The notes: generated by a model from the sequence alone, not told the origin. DNA of 64,000 nt from Streptomyces sp. Ru62 (GCF_002920615.1 NZ_PQSU01000010.1:1-64000); one strand, 5' to 3'. Shown: positions 36,309 through 48,281, counted from the stretch's first letter. Numbers and translations are program-made.

Positions 36309-37790
36309 ATGAACGACGACATCCAGCCCGACGGCTCGGCCGAGCACGAGTACGAGCACGGGGCTCTCGGCGACGCCGAGTACGCGGAGTTCATGGAGCT
36401 CGCCGCGGAAGAGGGCTTCGACATCGAGGACGTCGAGGGCGCCATCGAGGCGGCGGGCCACGGTCCGCTGCCCGTGCTGGCCGTCGTCGGCCGCCCCAAT
36501 GTCGGCAAGTCGACACTGGTGAACCGGATGATCGGCCGCCGTGAGGCGGTCGTGGAGGACCGGCCCGGCGTCACCCGCGACCGCGTCACCTACGAGGCCG
36601 AATGGGCCGGCCGCCGCTTCAAGGTCGTCGACACCGGCGGCTGGGAGCAGGACGTCCTCGGCATCGACGCCTCCGTGGCCGCCCAGGCCGAGTACGCGAT
36701 CGAGGCGGCCGACGCGGTGGTCTTCGTGGTCGACGCCAAGGTCGGCGCGACCGACACCGACGAGGCCGTCGTCCGGCTGCTGCGCAAGGCCGGCAAGCCG
36801 GTCGTGCTGTGCGCCAACAAGGTCGACGGCCCGAGCGGCGAGGCCGACGCCGCCTACCTGTGGAACCTGGGCCTCGGCGAGCCCCACCCGGTCTCGGCCC
36901 TGCACGGCCGCGGCACGGGCGACATGCTCGACGCCGTCCTGGAGGTCCTGCCGGACGCCCCCGAGCAGTCCTTCGGCACCGCGATCGGCGGCCCCCGCCG
37001 CGTGGCCCTGATCGGCCGCCCGAACGTCGGCAAGTCCTCGCTGCTGAACAAGGTGGCCGGCGAGGAGCGCGTCGTCGTCAACGAGCTGGCGGGCACCACC
37101 CGCGACCCGGTGGACGAGATCATCGAACTCGGCGGCAAGACCTGGAAGTTCGTCGACACCGCCGGTATCCGCAAGCGCGTCCACCTCCAGCAGGGCGCCG
37201 ACTACTACGCCTCGCTGCGCACGGCCGCCGCCGTGGAGAAGGCCGAGGTCGCCGTCGTGCTGATCGACGCCGCCGAGTCCATCTCCGTGCAGGACCAGCG
37301 GATCATCAGCATGGCCGTCGAGGCGGGCCGCGCGATGGTCATCGCCTTCAACAAGTGGGACACGCTGGACGAGGAGCGCCGCTACTACCTGGAGCGGGAG
37401 ATCGAGACCGAGCTGGGCCAGGTCGCCTGGGCGCCCCGGGTCAACGTCTCGGCGCGCACCGGCCGGCACATGGAGAAGCTGGTCCCGGCGATCGAGACGG
37501 CGCTGGCCGGCTGGGAGACGCGCGTCCCCACGGGCCGGCTGAACGCCTTCCTCGGCGAGCTGGTCTCGGCCCACCCGCACCCCGTCCGGGGCGGCAAGCA
37601 GCCGCGCATCCTGTTCGGCACCCAGGCCGGCACCAAGCCCCCGCGGTTCGTGCTCTTCGCCTCCGGCTTCATCGAGGCGGGCTACCGGCGCTTCATCGAG
37701 CGCCGTCTGCGCGAGGAGTTCGGCTTCGAGGGCACCCCGATCCACATCTCGGTGCGGGTGCGCGAGAAGCGCGGCGCGAAGAAGAAGTAA
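36309..37790 (+). CDS. der: ribosome biogenesis GTPase Der (EngA)
   Basis: 493 residues from ATG 36309. An acidic N-terminal stretch of about 50 residues ([18 protein letters not shown]) precedes two GTPase domains: first P-loop [16 protein letters not shown] near residue 58 with RPGVTRD, DTGG and NKVD, and second P-loop [16 protein letters not shown] near residue 235 with [13 protein letters not shown] and NKWD. A KH-like domain ends the protein ([21 protein letters not shown]). It is needed for 50S assembly. A strong terminator follows. Confidence 0.96.
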   Translation: MNDDIQPDGSAEHEYEHGALGDAEYAEFMELAAEEGFDIEDVEGAIEAAGHGPLPVLAVVGRPNVGKSTLVNRMIGRREAVVEDRPGVTRDRVTYEAEWAGRRFKVVDTGGWEQDVLGIDASVAAQAEYAIEAADAVVFVVDAKVGATDTDEAVVRLLRKAGKPVVLCANKVDGPSGEADAAYLWNLGLGEPHPVSALHGRGTGDMLDAVLEVLPDAPEQSFGTAIGGPRRVALIGRPNVGKSSLLNKVAGEERVVVNELAGTTRDPVDEIIELGGKTWKFVDTAGIRKRVHLQQGADYYASLRTAAAVEKAEVAVVLIDAAESISVQDQRIISMAVEAGRAMVIAFNKWDTLDEERRYYLEREIETELGQVAWAPRVNVSARTGRHMEKLVPAIETALAGWETRVPTGRLNAFLGELVSAHPHPVRGGKQPRILFGTQAGTKPPRFVLFASGFIEAGYRRFIERRLREEFGFEGTPIHISVRVREKRGAKKK

Positions 37791-37799
37791 CGGCGGTAC

Positions 37800-37843
37800 G
37801 ACGAGGAGGGCGGCTCTGGTGTTCCAGGGCCGCCCTCCTCGTC
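37800..37843. terminator. bidirectional terminator after der
   Basis: GACGAGGAGGGCGGC (37800-37814) and GCCGCCCTCCTCGTC (37829-37843) form a perfect 15-bp stem between the convergent ends of der and the next minus-strand gene. Confidence 0.85.
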
Positions 37844-37853
37844 CGTGTGCCCG

Positions 37854-38252
37854 TCACGCACTCCGGCGCGGCCCCGGCGGCAGGGCGGCCGCGGCCGGCA
37901 CGTGGTGCATCCCCGTCTCGTGCTGCCGGCCCAGCGTGCCGACCCGCTGCCACTGCGACTGCTGCCGGGCGCTGTAGGCCCCCGCGCTGTAGGCGCTGTA
38001 GGAGCTGCTGAACGTGCCCGCCCGGTGCCCGCCGTACGTGCCCGAACCGTCCGGGAAGTCCCCGAAGGCGCTGAACCCCAGCTCCTCCTCGCCGCTGCGG
38101 TCCCCCGGCAGTGTGCGGAAGGTCCTGACCCACTCCGCGTAGAGCGAGTCGTAGATCGGCGTGGCCGAGGACCCGCCGGACGGCTCGTGCGCCGCCCGGG
38201 CGGACGGCACGGAGGAGAAGGACCGGCGGGGAGGAGTGTCATATGCGTGCAC
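37854..38252 (-). CDS. conserved hypothetical protein
   Basis: 132 residues from a GTG at 38252 with GGAG five bases upstream. The middle segment PIYDSLYAEWVRTFRTLPGDRSGEEELGFSAFGDF looks conserved; the following part is serine/tyrosine/glycine-rich (SSSYSAYSAGAYSARQQSQW). No domain is recognised and there is no signal peptide or membrane segment. It seems restricted to streptomycetes. The gap to the next gene is 55 bp and they may be co-transcribed. Confidence 0.7.
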   Translation of the reverse strand: MHAYDTPPRRSFSSVPSARAAHEPSGGSSATPIYDSLYAEWVRTFRTLPGDRSGEEELGFSAFGDFPDGSGTYGGHRAGTFSSSYSAYSAGAYSARQQSQWQRVGTLGRQHETGMHHVPAAAALPPGPRRSA

Positions 38253-38307
38253 GTATCTCCAAACGACCGTGACCGGAAAGAGATGCGGCCGGACGGTTCA
38301 CGGGGGC

Positions 38308-40322
<2,015 letters not shown>

Positions 40323-40340
40323 GCCCGGCACACCGGCGGG

Positions 40341-40370
40341 CAGCCGCTGTCCCGATGAGGACAGCGGCTG
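40341..40370 (+). terminator. hairpin after the Rpf/LysM gene
   Basis: CAGCCGCTGTCC and GGACAGCGGCTG form a perfect 12-bp stem around a 6-base loop. It precedes the WYL regulator gene by 27 bp. Confidence 0.75.
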
Positions 40371-40397
40371 TCCGCGTCCCCTGGCAGACTCGGGCCC

Positions 40398-41438
40398 ATG
40401 TTGGAGACCTCGGCACGCCTGTTGCGCCTGCTCTCGCTGCTCCAGGCCCACCGCGAGTGGTCCGGACCGGAGCTGGCCGAACGGCTCGACGTCACCCCGC
40501 GCACCGTCCGCCGGGACGTGGACCGGCTGCGCGAGCTGGGCTACCCGGTCCACGCCAGCCCCGGCACCGGCGGCGGCTACCGGCTGGGCGTCGGCGCCGA
40601 ACTCCCGCCCCTGCTGCTGGACGACGACGAGGCCGTCGCGGTGGCCGTCGGCCTGCGCACCGCCGCCGGACAGGGCATCGAGAGCATCGGCGAGACCTCC
40701 GTACGGGCCCTCGCCAAGCTGGAGCAGGTGCTGCCGCACCGGCTGCGCCGCCGGGTGAGCGCCCTCAACGCCTTCACCGTGCCCATGCTGCGCGGCGGCC
40801 CGCCGACGACCCCCGTCGACCCGGCCCTGCTCACCGAACTCGCCCACCTGTGCCGGGACGCCGAGCGGCTGCGGTTCGAGTACCGCACCCACGAGGGCGC
40901 GAGCAGCCGCCGTACCGTCGAACCGCACCGGCTGGTGTGCACCGAGCGGCGCTGGTACCTGGTCGCCTGGGACGTCGACCGGGCGGACTGGCGGACCTTC
41001 CGGGTGGACCGGATCACCCCCAGGCCGCCGCACGGGCCGCGCTTCACCCCCCGCGAGCCGCCCGCCGAGGACCTCGCCGCCTACGTGTCACGGGGCGTCT
41101 CCACGGGCGCCTACCCCACGCACTCCACCGTCCGGCTGCTGGTGCCCCTGCACGAGGCCGCCGAGCACGTCTCGCCGTCCTCCGGCACGCTGGAGTCCGA
41201 CGGGGCGGACGCGTGCCTGCTGCGCTCCGGCGCGGCGAACCTCGACGTGATGGTCGTTCACCTGCTGATGCTGGGCCTGCCGTTCGAGGTCATCGAGCCC
41301 GCCGAGCTGACCGACGCCGTCAGGAGGCTTCGGGACCGGCTTGATGGCGCTTTGGCTCGGGCTGCGGAGCCTGGGCCGCGTACTCGGGGTGGTGCAGGTC
41401 GAACGCCGGGGACTCCGAGCGGATCCGGGGCAGGGTGA
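40398..41438 (+). CDS. WYL domain transcriptional regulator
   Basis: 346 residues. An N-terminal winged HTH ([45 protein letters not shown]) is followed by GTGGGYRLG and a WYL domain ([48 protein letters not shown]). The C-terminal WCX part ends near residue 317; the last 30 residues ([20 protein letters not shown]) read the opposite strand of ctaD, giving a 119-bp tail-to-tail overlap. WYL regulators often sense nucleotides or ligands in stress responses; no target is obvious. It is possible that the original stop was lost. Confidence 0.88.
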   Translation: MLETSARLLRLLSLLQAHREWSGPELAERLDVTPRTVRRDVDRLRELGYPVHASPGTGGGYRLGVGAELPPLLLDDDEAVAVAVGLRTAAGQGIESIGETSVRALAKLEQVLPHRLRRRVSALNAFTVPMLRGGPPTTPVDPALLTELAHLCRDAERLRFEYRTHEGASSRRTVEPHRLVCTERRWYLVAWDVDRADWRTFRVDRITPRPPHGPRFTPREPPAEDLAAYVSRGVSTGAYPTHSTVRLLVPLHEAAEHVSPSSGTLESDGADACLLRSGAANLDVMVVHLLMLGLPFEVIEPAELTDAVRRLRDRLDGALARAAEPGPRTRGGAGRTPGTPSGSGAG

Positions 41439-43011
41439 CGAAGTTGTGCCGGGGCGGCGGGCAGGACGTGGCCCACTCCAGGGAGCGGCCGTAACCCCAG
41501 GGGTCGTCGGTGTCCACCTTGTCCCCGTACACGGCGGTCTTCCAGACGTTGTAGAGGAACGGCAGCGTCGACAGGCCCAGCAGGAAGGAGCCGATGGTCG
41601 ACACCGTGTTGAGCGTGGTGAACCCGTCGGCCGCCAGGTAGTCGGCGTACCGGCGGGGCATCCCCTCGGCGCCCAGCCAGTGCTGCACCAGGAACGTGGC
41701 GTGGAAGCCCACGAACAAGGTCCAGAACTGGATCTTCCCCAGCCGCTCGTCCAGCATCTTGCCGGTGAACTTCGGCCACCAGAAGTAGAAGCCGCCGAAG
41801 ACCGCGAAGACGACCGTGCCGAAGACCACGTAGTGGAAGTGCGCGACGACGAAGTACGAGTCCGTGACGTGGAAGTCCATCGGCGGGGACGCCAGGATCA
41901 CCCCGGTCAGCCCGCCGAGCAGGAACGTCGCCAAGAAGCCCATCGCCCACAGCATCGGCGTCTCGAAGGACAGCGAGCCCTTGATCATCGTGCCGGTCCA
42001 GTTGAAGAACTTCACCCCCGTCGGCACCGCGATCAGGAACGACATGAAGGAGAAGAACGGCAGCAGCACCGCGCCCGTGGCGAACATGTGGTGCGCCCAC
42101 ACCACCATGGACAGCCCGGTGATCGCCATCGTCGCGCCGACCAGCGTCAGATAGCCGAAGATCGGCTTGCGGCTGAACACCGGGATGATCTCCGTGATGA
42201 TCCCGAAGAACGGCAGCGCGATGATGTACACCTCGGGGTGCCCGAAGAACCAGAACAGGTGCTGCCACAGCAATGCCCCGCCGTTCGGCGCCTGGAACAC
42301 CTGCGAGCCGAACCGCCGGTCCGACTCCAGGGCCAGCAGCGCCGCCGCCAGCACCGGGAACGCCATCAGGATCATGATCGACGTGAACAGCGTGTTCCAG
42401 GTGAAGATCGGCAGCCGGAACATGGTCATGCCCGGGGCCCGCATCCCGATGATGGTGGCGAGGAAGTTGACCGCGCCGAGGATCGTCCCGAAGCCGGCCA
42501 GCGCCAGGCCCATGATCCACAGGTCCGGACCGACGCCGGGGGAGTGCCGGGCGTCGTTGAGCGGCGCGTAGGCGAACCAGCCGAAGGCGGCCGGCCCGGT
42601 GGGCACCAGCAGCGAACCCAGCACGATCAGGCCGCCGAACGCGAAGAGCCAGTACGAGAGCATGTTCAGCCGGGGGAAGGCCACGTCCGGCGAGCCGATC
42701 TGCAACGGCATCAGCTCGTTGGCGAAGCCCGCGAAGCTCGGGGTCGCGAACAGCAGCAGCATGATCGTGCCGTGCAGCGTGAACAGCTGGTTGTACTGGT
42801 TGTTGCCCATGAGCTGAAGCCCCGGCCGGGCGAGCTCCGCGCGCATCAGCAGCGCCATGACCCCGCCCGCCAGGAAGAACCCGAAGCCCGTGATCAGGTA
42901 CAGGTGGCCGATCTTCTTGTGGTCGGTGGTGGTGAGCCAGTCCACCACCAGCCGGCCGGCCCCGGCCCGACGCACCGGTCGCGTCGGCGCCCCTGCGGTC
43001 TCGGTCCCCAT
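41320..43011 (-). CDS. ctaD: cytochrome c oxidase subunit I (aa3-type), stand-alone copy
   Basis: 563 residues from ATG 43011 ([17 protein letters not shown]), with AAGGGG about 10 bases upstream; ATG 43032 is also possible. Twelve membrane spans. Conserved elements: [15 protein letters not shown], the haem ligand histidine region [38 protein letters not shown], the Cu-B site [23 protein letters not shown] with [18 protein letters not shown]-like GVKFFNW, and [15 protein letters not shown]. Subunits II, III and haem-copper assembly genes are absent, so it is a second copy that must use partners from the main operon, or work under special growth conditions. Confidence 0.93.
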   Translation of the reverse strand: MGTETAGAPTRPVRRAGAGRLVVDWLTTTDHKKIGHLYLITGFGFFLAGGVMALLMRAELARPGLQLMGNNQYNQLFTLHGTIMLLLFATPSFAGFANELMPLQIGSPDVAFPRLNMLSYWLFAFGGLIVLGSLLVPTGPAAFGWFAYAPLNDARHSPGVGPDLWIMGLALAGFGTILGAVNFLATIIGMRAPGMTMFRLPIFTWNTLFTSIMILMAFPVLAAALLALESDRRFGSQVFQAPNGGALLWQHLFWFFGHPEVYIIALPFFGIITEIIPVFSRKPIFGYLTLVGATMAITGLSMVVWAHHMFATGAVLLPFFSFMSFLIAVPTGVKFFNWTGTMIKGSLSFETPMLWAMGFLATFLLGGLTGVILASPPMDFHVTDSYFVVAHFHYVVFGTVVFAVFGGFYFWWPKFTGKMLDERLGKIQFWTLFVGFHATFLVQHWLGAEGMPRRYADYLAADGFTTLNTVSTIGSFLLGLSTLPFLYNVWKTAVYGDKVDTDDPWGYGRSLEWATSCPPPRHNFVTLPRIRSESPAFDLHHPEYAAQAPQPEPKRHQAGPEAS

Positions 43012-43470
43012 CGCTCGCTCGCCCCTTCGCATCGTCGCGCCCGGGCCCGCGGCGGCCCGCGGCACGCGCGCCGCGAGCTGTCGTCCGGAGACTCGCCGGG
43101 CGTGCGCCCCGTCAGGGCGTCCGGCGGTTGTGTGCTGAATCCGTGAATTTCCTATGTGGTGTCAGCCGCCGTCGCGCCACTGCGGATTGCGCGGGGAATC
43201 GCGGCCCCGGGCCCGCCCCGATCCCCACTGCGGCACTTTCCGCCGGGTAATTCGGAGTGGCCCTCCGACACGCGTGAATTCTGCTCGATTACCCCGGTGA
43301 GCCGAACGGAAACCCCCGTTCGTGTGACACGCGTCGTGGCAGCCGATGATGTGACCGCGGCCGAAACGGGATCGCGGTGGCTGTGACAGAAGTGTGACGG
43401 GAGCCGGATACGGCTCTTACCCGTCTGTGCCCGGCTTCCGTCACCGCCGGTCGCGGCCTAGCGTGGCCGC
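43012..43470. other. divergent intergenic region, ctaD and I78 genes
   Basis: 459 bp, no gene supported. The repeat TGTGACAGAAGTGTGAC near 43383-43399 is a short direct repeat. TAGCGT at 43459-43464 sits six bases before the ATG of the I78 gene and probably gives a leaderless transcript. Confidence 0.5.
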
Positions 43471-43686
43471 ATGGCACCGATTCCCACTCCGTCAGCGGAG
43501 CCCCAGGACAGCCCGGACGGGTACGTCGGCCTCGACGCGACGCACGCCGAACGGCTCGCGCGGCAGCGCGGCTGGTCGACGGTGCGGTCGCTGCCGCCGG
43601 GCGCGATCATCACCATGGAGTACCGGGCCGGACGGCTGAACTTCGAGGTGCGGGACGGCCGGGTGGCCCGCGCCTGGAAGGGCTGA
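43471..43686 (+). CDS. I78 family peptidase inhibitor-like protein
   Basis: 71 residues. The pattern GLDATHAERLARQRGWSTVRSLPPGAIITMEYRAGRLNFEVRDGRVARAWKG matches the I78 inhibitor fold (helix, then a strand pair with a reactive loop). There is no signal peptide, so it would be cytosolic, or it may be a fold-sharing protein without inhibitor activity. Leaderless promoter as noted in the preceding region. A terminator follows. Confidence 0.75.
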   Translation: MAPIPTPSAEPQDSPDGYVGLDATHAERLARQRGWSTVRSLPPGAIITMEYRAGRLNFEVRDGRVARAWKG

Positions 43687-43711
43687 CCGCCCGTTCCCGT
43701 GGATACGCGCG

Positions 43712-43742
43712 AGGCCCCGCTCCAGGAACGGGAGCGGGGCCT
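43712..43742. terminator. bidirectional hairpin terminator
   Basis: AGGCCCCGCTCC and GGAGCGGGGCCT form a perfect 12-bp stem with a 7-base loop between the convergent I78 and PAP2 genes. Confidence 0.8.
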
Positions 43743-43795
43743 GCGGCGTGGCGTGGGGCGGTGGTGCGTACCGAACCCCGTGCCGGTGCGGGCTG

Positions 43796-44821
43796 TCAGC
43801 CGCCGGTCAGCGGCCGGGCCGGCTGGGACGTGCCGCGCGGGAGGCGGTCGGCGTGCGGCGGACGGCGGCTGCCCGCCGGGGTGACCGGGGTGCGTTCCGA
43901 ACGGGCCGTGTGCGGTCCGGGCGCGAGGTGCGCCAGGCCCCTGGAGGAACGGGTGGAGGCCACCGGCTCGCGGGCCGGCGTCGGCTGCTCGGCCGGCAGG
44001 TTGCGCGGCTTGAGCAGCACCGGCGTGACCGGCACGGCCGGTTCGGGCGCGGGCAGGCCGCGGCGGGCGCGCCAACGGTCGCGCAGGTCGAAGAGCCACA
44101 GCTCGGCCCTGGCGATCAGCGGCTCGAACCAGGGCAGGGCGAGCAGGATCAGCAGACCGGCGGCCCAGCCCAGCAGCACGTCGCTCAGCCAGTGCGTACC
44201 GAGGTAGACGGTGGTGAGGCCGACGCCGAGCGAGGTGACCGCGGAAAGGGCCGACAGCCAGCGGCGCGCCGTCGGGGTGGAGGCCAGATACGCCAGGATT
44301 CCCCAGGTCACCACCGCGTTGGCGGTGTGGCCGCTGGGGAATATATCGCCGCCCAGGCCCATCTCGTTCGAGCCGATCACGGTCGCGTAGTGCGGACCGA
44401 GCCGCCCCATGCCGAGCTTGGCGGCGCCGACCGTGATGTTCAGCAGGAGCAACGAGGTGGCCAGGGTGAGCAGCGGGCGGAGTGTGTGCTGCCGCCAGGA
44501 GCGCCAGCCGAGCCAGGCCGCGACCATCACGGCGGTGGGGCCGCGCTGGCCCAGCACCACGTAGTAGTCGAGGAACGCGTGGATCTCGGGCCACTGCTGG
44601 TACGGCCGGAAGAACATGACCTGCCAGTCCAGCCGGACCAGCCACGAGGTCGTCACCACGGCCCACACGATCGCCAGGTAGAAAGCCAGGGTCGCGGAGA
44701 ACAGAACGACCCGGTGCCGGCTCATCCTCGGCACATCGATGTGGGCCGGTCGTTCCGGCTCACGGTCCAGTCTGGCGAACACCCGGTCCAGACGCCGGGT
44801 GAGGTTTCGTTCGGTACGCAC
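43796..44821 (-). CDS. PAP2 superfamily phosphatase
   Basis: 341 residues from the GTG at 44821 (VRTERNLTRRLDRV); an ATG at 44905 would add 28 residues. Five or six membrane spans. Motif 2 is FPSGHTANAVVTWG and motif 3 ends YLGTHWLSDVLLGW with the catalytic histidine and aspartate. Motif 1, normally KX6RP, reads KLGMGRLGP, and the arginine that normally precedes motif 3 is replaced by threonine; both changes may be typical of this subfamily. Substrate is probably a lipid phosphate. The C-terminal 90 residues are proline- and arginine-rich and cytoplasmic. Confidence 0.88.
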   Translation of the reverse strand: MRTERNLTRRLDRVFARLDREPERPAHIDVPRMSRHRVVLFSATLAFYLAIVWAVVTTSWLVRLDWQVMFFRPYQQWPEIHAFLDYYVVLGQRGPTAVMVAAWLGWRSWRQHTLRPLLTLATSLLLLNITVGAAKLGMGRLGPHYATVIGSNEMGLGGDIFPSGHTANAVVTWGILAYLASTPTARRWLSALSAVTSLGVGLTTVYLGTHWLSDVLLGWAAGLLILLALPWFEPLIARAELWLFDLRDRWRARRGLPAPEPAVPVTPVLLKPRNLPAEQPTPAREPVASTRSSRGLAHLAPGPHTARSERTPVTPAGSRRPPHADRLPRGTSQPARPLTGG

Positions 44822-45058
44822 CCAATCGACGTTACAGCGAGTGAGCGGTGTTCCCGGTCGAAACAGCGTCTTTGTGATGACGATGTGATGTGGGAAACCT
44901 CTCAAGGGCGGCCCGAATTCCCGGGATTCCGCAATCCTGTGAGTCCGATCGGGCCAATTCCTTTGATCATGCCGGGTGTTGTTTATATGGCGCTTATGAA
45001 TGTGTTAACCCGGTCCTGGCGCGGAATTCTCCGGGGCGTCATCGGGCGGCCCGGTGGA

Positions 45059-46327
45059 TCATGGTGGACCGGAACCGTTCAGCCAGAACGCCCCGTAGAC
45101 CGCCGCCGCGACCGCCAACCCCGCCGTGAGCAGGGCCGATCGGGGGGTGCGCGGCCGGGCCAGGGCACGGGCGAGCGGCAGCAGCAACGGGAAGGCGGGC
45201 ATCAGCAGCCGCGGCTTGGAGCCGAAGTAGCTCGACGCGCAGAGGGCGAGGGCCAGCACGACCCCCGTGTAGACCAGCAGTTCGACCGGCTGGCGCGCGC
45301 GGACCCCGGTGACGTACAGCCAGATCAGCAGGGCCACCCCGGCGATCAGGCCGAGGCCGGCGAGAGCGGACGGGAATGACGTGAACTTGTCGGCCACGAA
45401 GCGGGCGAAGGCGTAGCCGCCGTCGAACCCGTTGCGCCATCCGGCCTGTACGTCCAGATAGCCGAGCGGGCCCTTGCCGGTGCGGTGGCCGACCCAGAGG
45501 ACGTAGCCGGCGGCCCCGAGCGGAGCGAGCAGCATGCCGAGCGCGCGCCGTCGGCCGGGGGCGTACGGGGTGACGGGTGCGCCGGGGGTGAGCGCGGGCG
45601 CGTGTTCCTCATCACGCGCGCCCGGCGTGTGGCTCGCGCTGCGCTCTCGCCCGAACGAGACCGCGTCCGGCGTGTGCTTCGCGCCGCGCTCTCGCCAGAA
45701 CGAGACCGCGCCCGCCACCCACACCGCCGCGACCACCGCCGCCCCCACCGGCCGGGTCAGCCCGGCCAGGGCCGCCAGCGCGCCCGAGCTCACCCACCGC
45801 CCGGTCAGCACCGCGTACAGCGACCAGGCCGCCAGCGCCGTGAACAGCGACTCGCTGTACGCCATCGACTGCACGATCCCGACCGGCAGCACCGCCCACA
45901 GCAGCACCGCGCACGTCCCGACGCGGGGGCCGTACACCCGGTCCGCGACCGCGAAGATCCCGGCCGCGGCGGCGAGCGAGGCCACCAGGCTCACCACGAA
46001 CCCGGCCGCCGCGTACGACAGCGGGGTGACCGCGTGCAGCAGCCGCTCCAGCCAGGGCAGCAACGGGAAGAACGCGAGGTTGGAGTGGACGTCCCCGTTC
46101 GGCAGCCGTACCTCGTAGCCGTACCCCAGTTCGGCGACCCGCGTGTACCACAGCGAGTCCCAGCGCGCGGTCAGCAAGGTGAACGCGCTCTTGCCGCGCG
46201 CGGCGCTCCACACCGCCAGCACCACCAGCCCCAGGGCGCGGACCGCCGCGTAGCCCAGGAGGGCCGGGGCCGCCCGGCGCAGAAGAGGGGGGTGGGGCGG
46301 GGCCGCACGCGTCGCAAGATCGGTCAC
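45059..46327 (-). CDS. PIG-V-like membrane mannosyltransferase
   Basis: 422 residues from the GTG at 46327. GATAAT lies seven to eight bases upstream, so a leaderless mRNA is likely; ATG 46408 would add 27 residues. About ten membrane segments. The luminal signature LTARWDSLWYTRVAELGYGYE followed by HSNLAFFPLLPWLERLL and LPVGIVQSMAYSESLFTALAAWSLYAVL is that of PIG-V/GPI-mannosyltransferase-2-like enzymes using polyprenyl-phosphate sugars. A 15-residue segment of pattern AVSFxRERxAxHTPx is repeated in tandem in a hydrophilic loop. Role in cell-envelope glycosylation is likely. Confidence 0.88.
   Translation of the reverse strand: MTDLATRAAPPHPPLLRRAAPALLGYAAVRALGLVVLAVWSAARGKSAFTLLTARWDSLWYTRVAELGYGYEVRLPNGDVHSNLAFFPLLPWLERLLHAVTPLSYAAAGFVVSLVASLAAAAGIFAVADRVYGPRVGTCAVLLWAVLPVGIVQSMAYSESLFTALAAWSLYAVLTGRWVSSGALAALAGLTRPVGAAVVAAVWVAGAVSFWRERGAKHTPDAVSFGRERSASHTPGARDEEHAPALTPGAPVTPYAPGRRRALGMLLAPLGAAGYVLWVGHRTGKGPLGYLDVQAGWRNGFDGGYAFARFVADKFTSFPSALAGLGLIAGVALLIWLYVTGVRARQPVELLVYTGVVLALALCASSYFGSKPRLLMPAFPLLLPLARALARPRTPRSALLTAGLAVAAAVYGAFWLNGSGPP
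45622..45711. repeat. two tandem 45-bp repeats inside the mannosyltransferase gene
   Basis: Units 45622-45666 and 45667-45711 differ at about six positions. They keep the reading frame (45 bp) and add 15 residues to a hydrophilic loop. Confidence 0.85.
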
Positions 46328-46587
46328 GGGCTCGATTATCGACCGCGCGCTCCACCGGACCTCTCGCCGGGTCAGGGTCAAGAGCGGGTGACGTGGCGTA
46401 CGCCACACGGGTTCCCTCCGGCGGGTGAGAGGTCCGCCACGTGACCGCGCGACGGACTCGCGTACGCTGACGAGTCACTCGCGTGGGTTCGCGCGGGCCG
46501 GAGACACCGCTCCTCTCCGGCCGTACGACAGGGGGTCCCCGCCCCGTCGGTCCGCCCCGTACGAGGGATCATCTGGGAGGTACGTAC

Positions 46588-48213
46588 ATGTCCGGGACGA
46601 CCACGGCTGCCGTACGGCCGCGCCGTCGGGCGCCCGGGGCAGGTGCCAACCGCTGGGTCGTCCTCGTCGTGCTCTGTGTCAGCCTGCTGCTCGTCGCGCT
46701 CGACGCGACCGTGCTGCACGTGGCGGTCCCCGCCGTCACCGAGGACCTCAAGCCGGGCGCCATCGAACTGCTCTGGATCGTCGACGTCTACCCGCTGGTC
46801 TGTGCCTCGCTGCTGATCCTCTTCGGCACCCTCGGCGACCGGGTCGGCCGCAGACGCGTCCTGCTGCTCGGCTACACCCTCTTCGGGGTCGCCTCCGCCG
46901 TGGCCGCGTTCGCGCCGACCGCCGAGATGCTCATCGTCGCCCGCGCGCTGCTCGGCGTCGGCGGCGCCATGATCATGCCGGCCACCCTGTCGATCCTGCG
47001 TCAGGTCTTCCCCGACCGGCGCGAGCGTGCCCTCGCCATCGGCGTCTGGAGTGCCGTCGCGGCGGTCGGCGCGGCGGTCGGACCGCTGCTCGGCGGCTTC
47101 CTGCTGGAGCACTTCTGGTGGGGCGCGGTCTTCCTGGTCAACATCCCGCTGATGCTGGTGAGTCTGCCGGTGGGCCGGATGCTGCTGCCCGAGTCCCGGG
47201 GTGACCGCGAGGGCCCCTGGGACGTGACCGGCGCGCTGATGGCGGCGGCCGGGCTGTTCGGCGTGGTCTTCGGCGTGAAGCGGCTCGGCGGCGGGGAGGC
47301 GGTCGCGAGCCCCCTCACCGTGCTGCCGCTGCTGACCGGCGCCGCCCTCCTCTTCCTCTTCGTACGGCGCCAGCGGCGGCTCCGGCATCCGCTGGTGGAC
47401 CTGCGCATGTTCCGCCGGCCCGCGTTCAGCACCTCGGTGGGCTGCATCGTGCTGGCCATGCTGGCGCTGGTCGGCCTGGAGCTGATCGCCGCCCAGTACC
47501 TGCAACTGGTGCTCGGCCTGTCCCCGCTGCAGACCGGGCTGAGGCTGCTGCCCCTCACCCTCGCCGCGATGGCGGCCGGCCTGGCGGGCGCGCGCATGCT
47601 GCGCCGCTTCGGACCGCGCCGCATGGTGTGCTTCGGCTTCTGCCTGACGGCGGCGGCGGTGCTGACGCTGACGGGCATGGGCGGCACCGACGACCCGACG
47701 CTGCTGCTGGCCGGCTTCGTGCTGCTGGGCTTCGGCCTGGAGACCACGCTCTTCGGGGCCTACGAGTCGATGCTCAGCGAGGCCCCGGCCGACCAGGCCG
47801 GCGGCGCGGCGGCGATCGGCGAGACGTCGTACCAGCTCGGGGCCGGTATCGGCATCGCGCTGCTGGGCAGCGTGATGAACGCGGCCTACACGCCGGGGCT
47901 GCGGTCGGTGCCGGGCGTGCCTCGGCCCGCCTCGACCGCGGCGGGACACTCTCTCGGCGAGGCGTACGAGGTCGCCGGACGGCTCGGCGGCACGGCCGGG
48001 GCCGCGCTGCGCCGCGCGGCGCGGGACTCCTTCGTGCACGGGCTGCATGTGACGCTGCTCGTGAGCGCGGGCCTGTTGCTGCTGGGCGCGGCGATGGCGC
48101 TGCGGCTGCCGTGGCTCATGCAGTGCGGTGAGGAGCCGGTGGGCGGTGAGCCCGCGCTGCCGTCGCCGCGCGGGGCGGAGGCGGCGGCCGGGAAGCCGCG
48201 GGTCACCGCCTGA
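46588..48213 (+). CDS. DHA2-type MFS multidrug exporter
   Basis: 541 residues from ATG 46588, with GGGAGG seven bases upstream. Fourteen membrane segments. Motifs: LDATVLHVAVPAVTEDL in TM1, GTLGDRVGRRRVLL (MFS motif A), RALLGVGGAMIMPATLS and the motif C-like WSAVAAVGAAVGPLLGGFLLEHFWWGAVFLVNIP. This is the SmvA/QacA-like branch that expels cationic drugs or dyes, but natural substrates are unknown. No TetR gene is adjacent. Confidence 0.9.
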   Translation: MSGTTTAAVRPRRRAPGAGANRWVVLVVLCVSLLLVALDATVLHVAVPAVTEDLKPGAIELLWIVDVYPLVCASLLILFGTLGDRVGRRRVLLLGYTLFGVASAVAAFAPTAEMLIVARALLGVGGAMIMPATLSILRQVFPDRRERALAIGVWSAVAAVGAAVGPLLGGFLLEHFWWGAVFLVNIPLMLVSLPVGRMLLPESRGDREGPWDVTGALMAAAGLFGVVFGVKRLGGGEAVASPLTVLPLLTGAALLFLFVRRQRRLRHPLVDLRMFRRPAFSTSVGCIVLAMLALVGLELIAAQYLQLVLGLSPLQTGLRLLPLTLAAMAAGLAGARMLRRFGPRRMVCFGFCLTAAAVLTLTGMGGTDDPTLLLAGFVLLGFGLETTLFGAYESMLSEAPADQAGGAAAIGETSYQLGAGIGIALLGSVMNAAYTPGLRSVPGVPRPASTAAGHSLGEAYEVAGRLGGTAGAALRRAARDSFVHGLHVTLLVSAGLLLLGAAMALRLPWLMQCGEEPVGGEPALPSPRGAEAAAGKPRVTA

Positions 48214-48264
48214 CCTCCTCTGGACGTGCGGGACACTGCACCGTAACGTCGGCCGGAGAGTCGT

Positions 48265-48281
48265 AACTAGCGCTGCTAGTT
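48265..48281. promoter_or_regulatory. palindromic operator candidate AACTAGC-GCT-GCTAGTT
   Basis: Perfect 7-bp inverted repeat with a 3-base centre (AACTAGCGCTGCTAGTT), located 45 bp before the acyl-CoA dehydrogenase start. The 17-bp size suits a TetR-family dimer. A 12-bp tandem duplication (GACGTCCCGTGT twice) lies just downstream at 48287-48310. No regulator gene is adjacent. Confidence 0.65.

Noticed and set aside
44890..45058. AT-rich 150-bp patch as a foreign insertion
   Set aside because: It lies upstream of the PAP2 gene where promoters are normally AT-richer, and no mobile-element end or repeat borders it.
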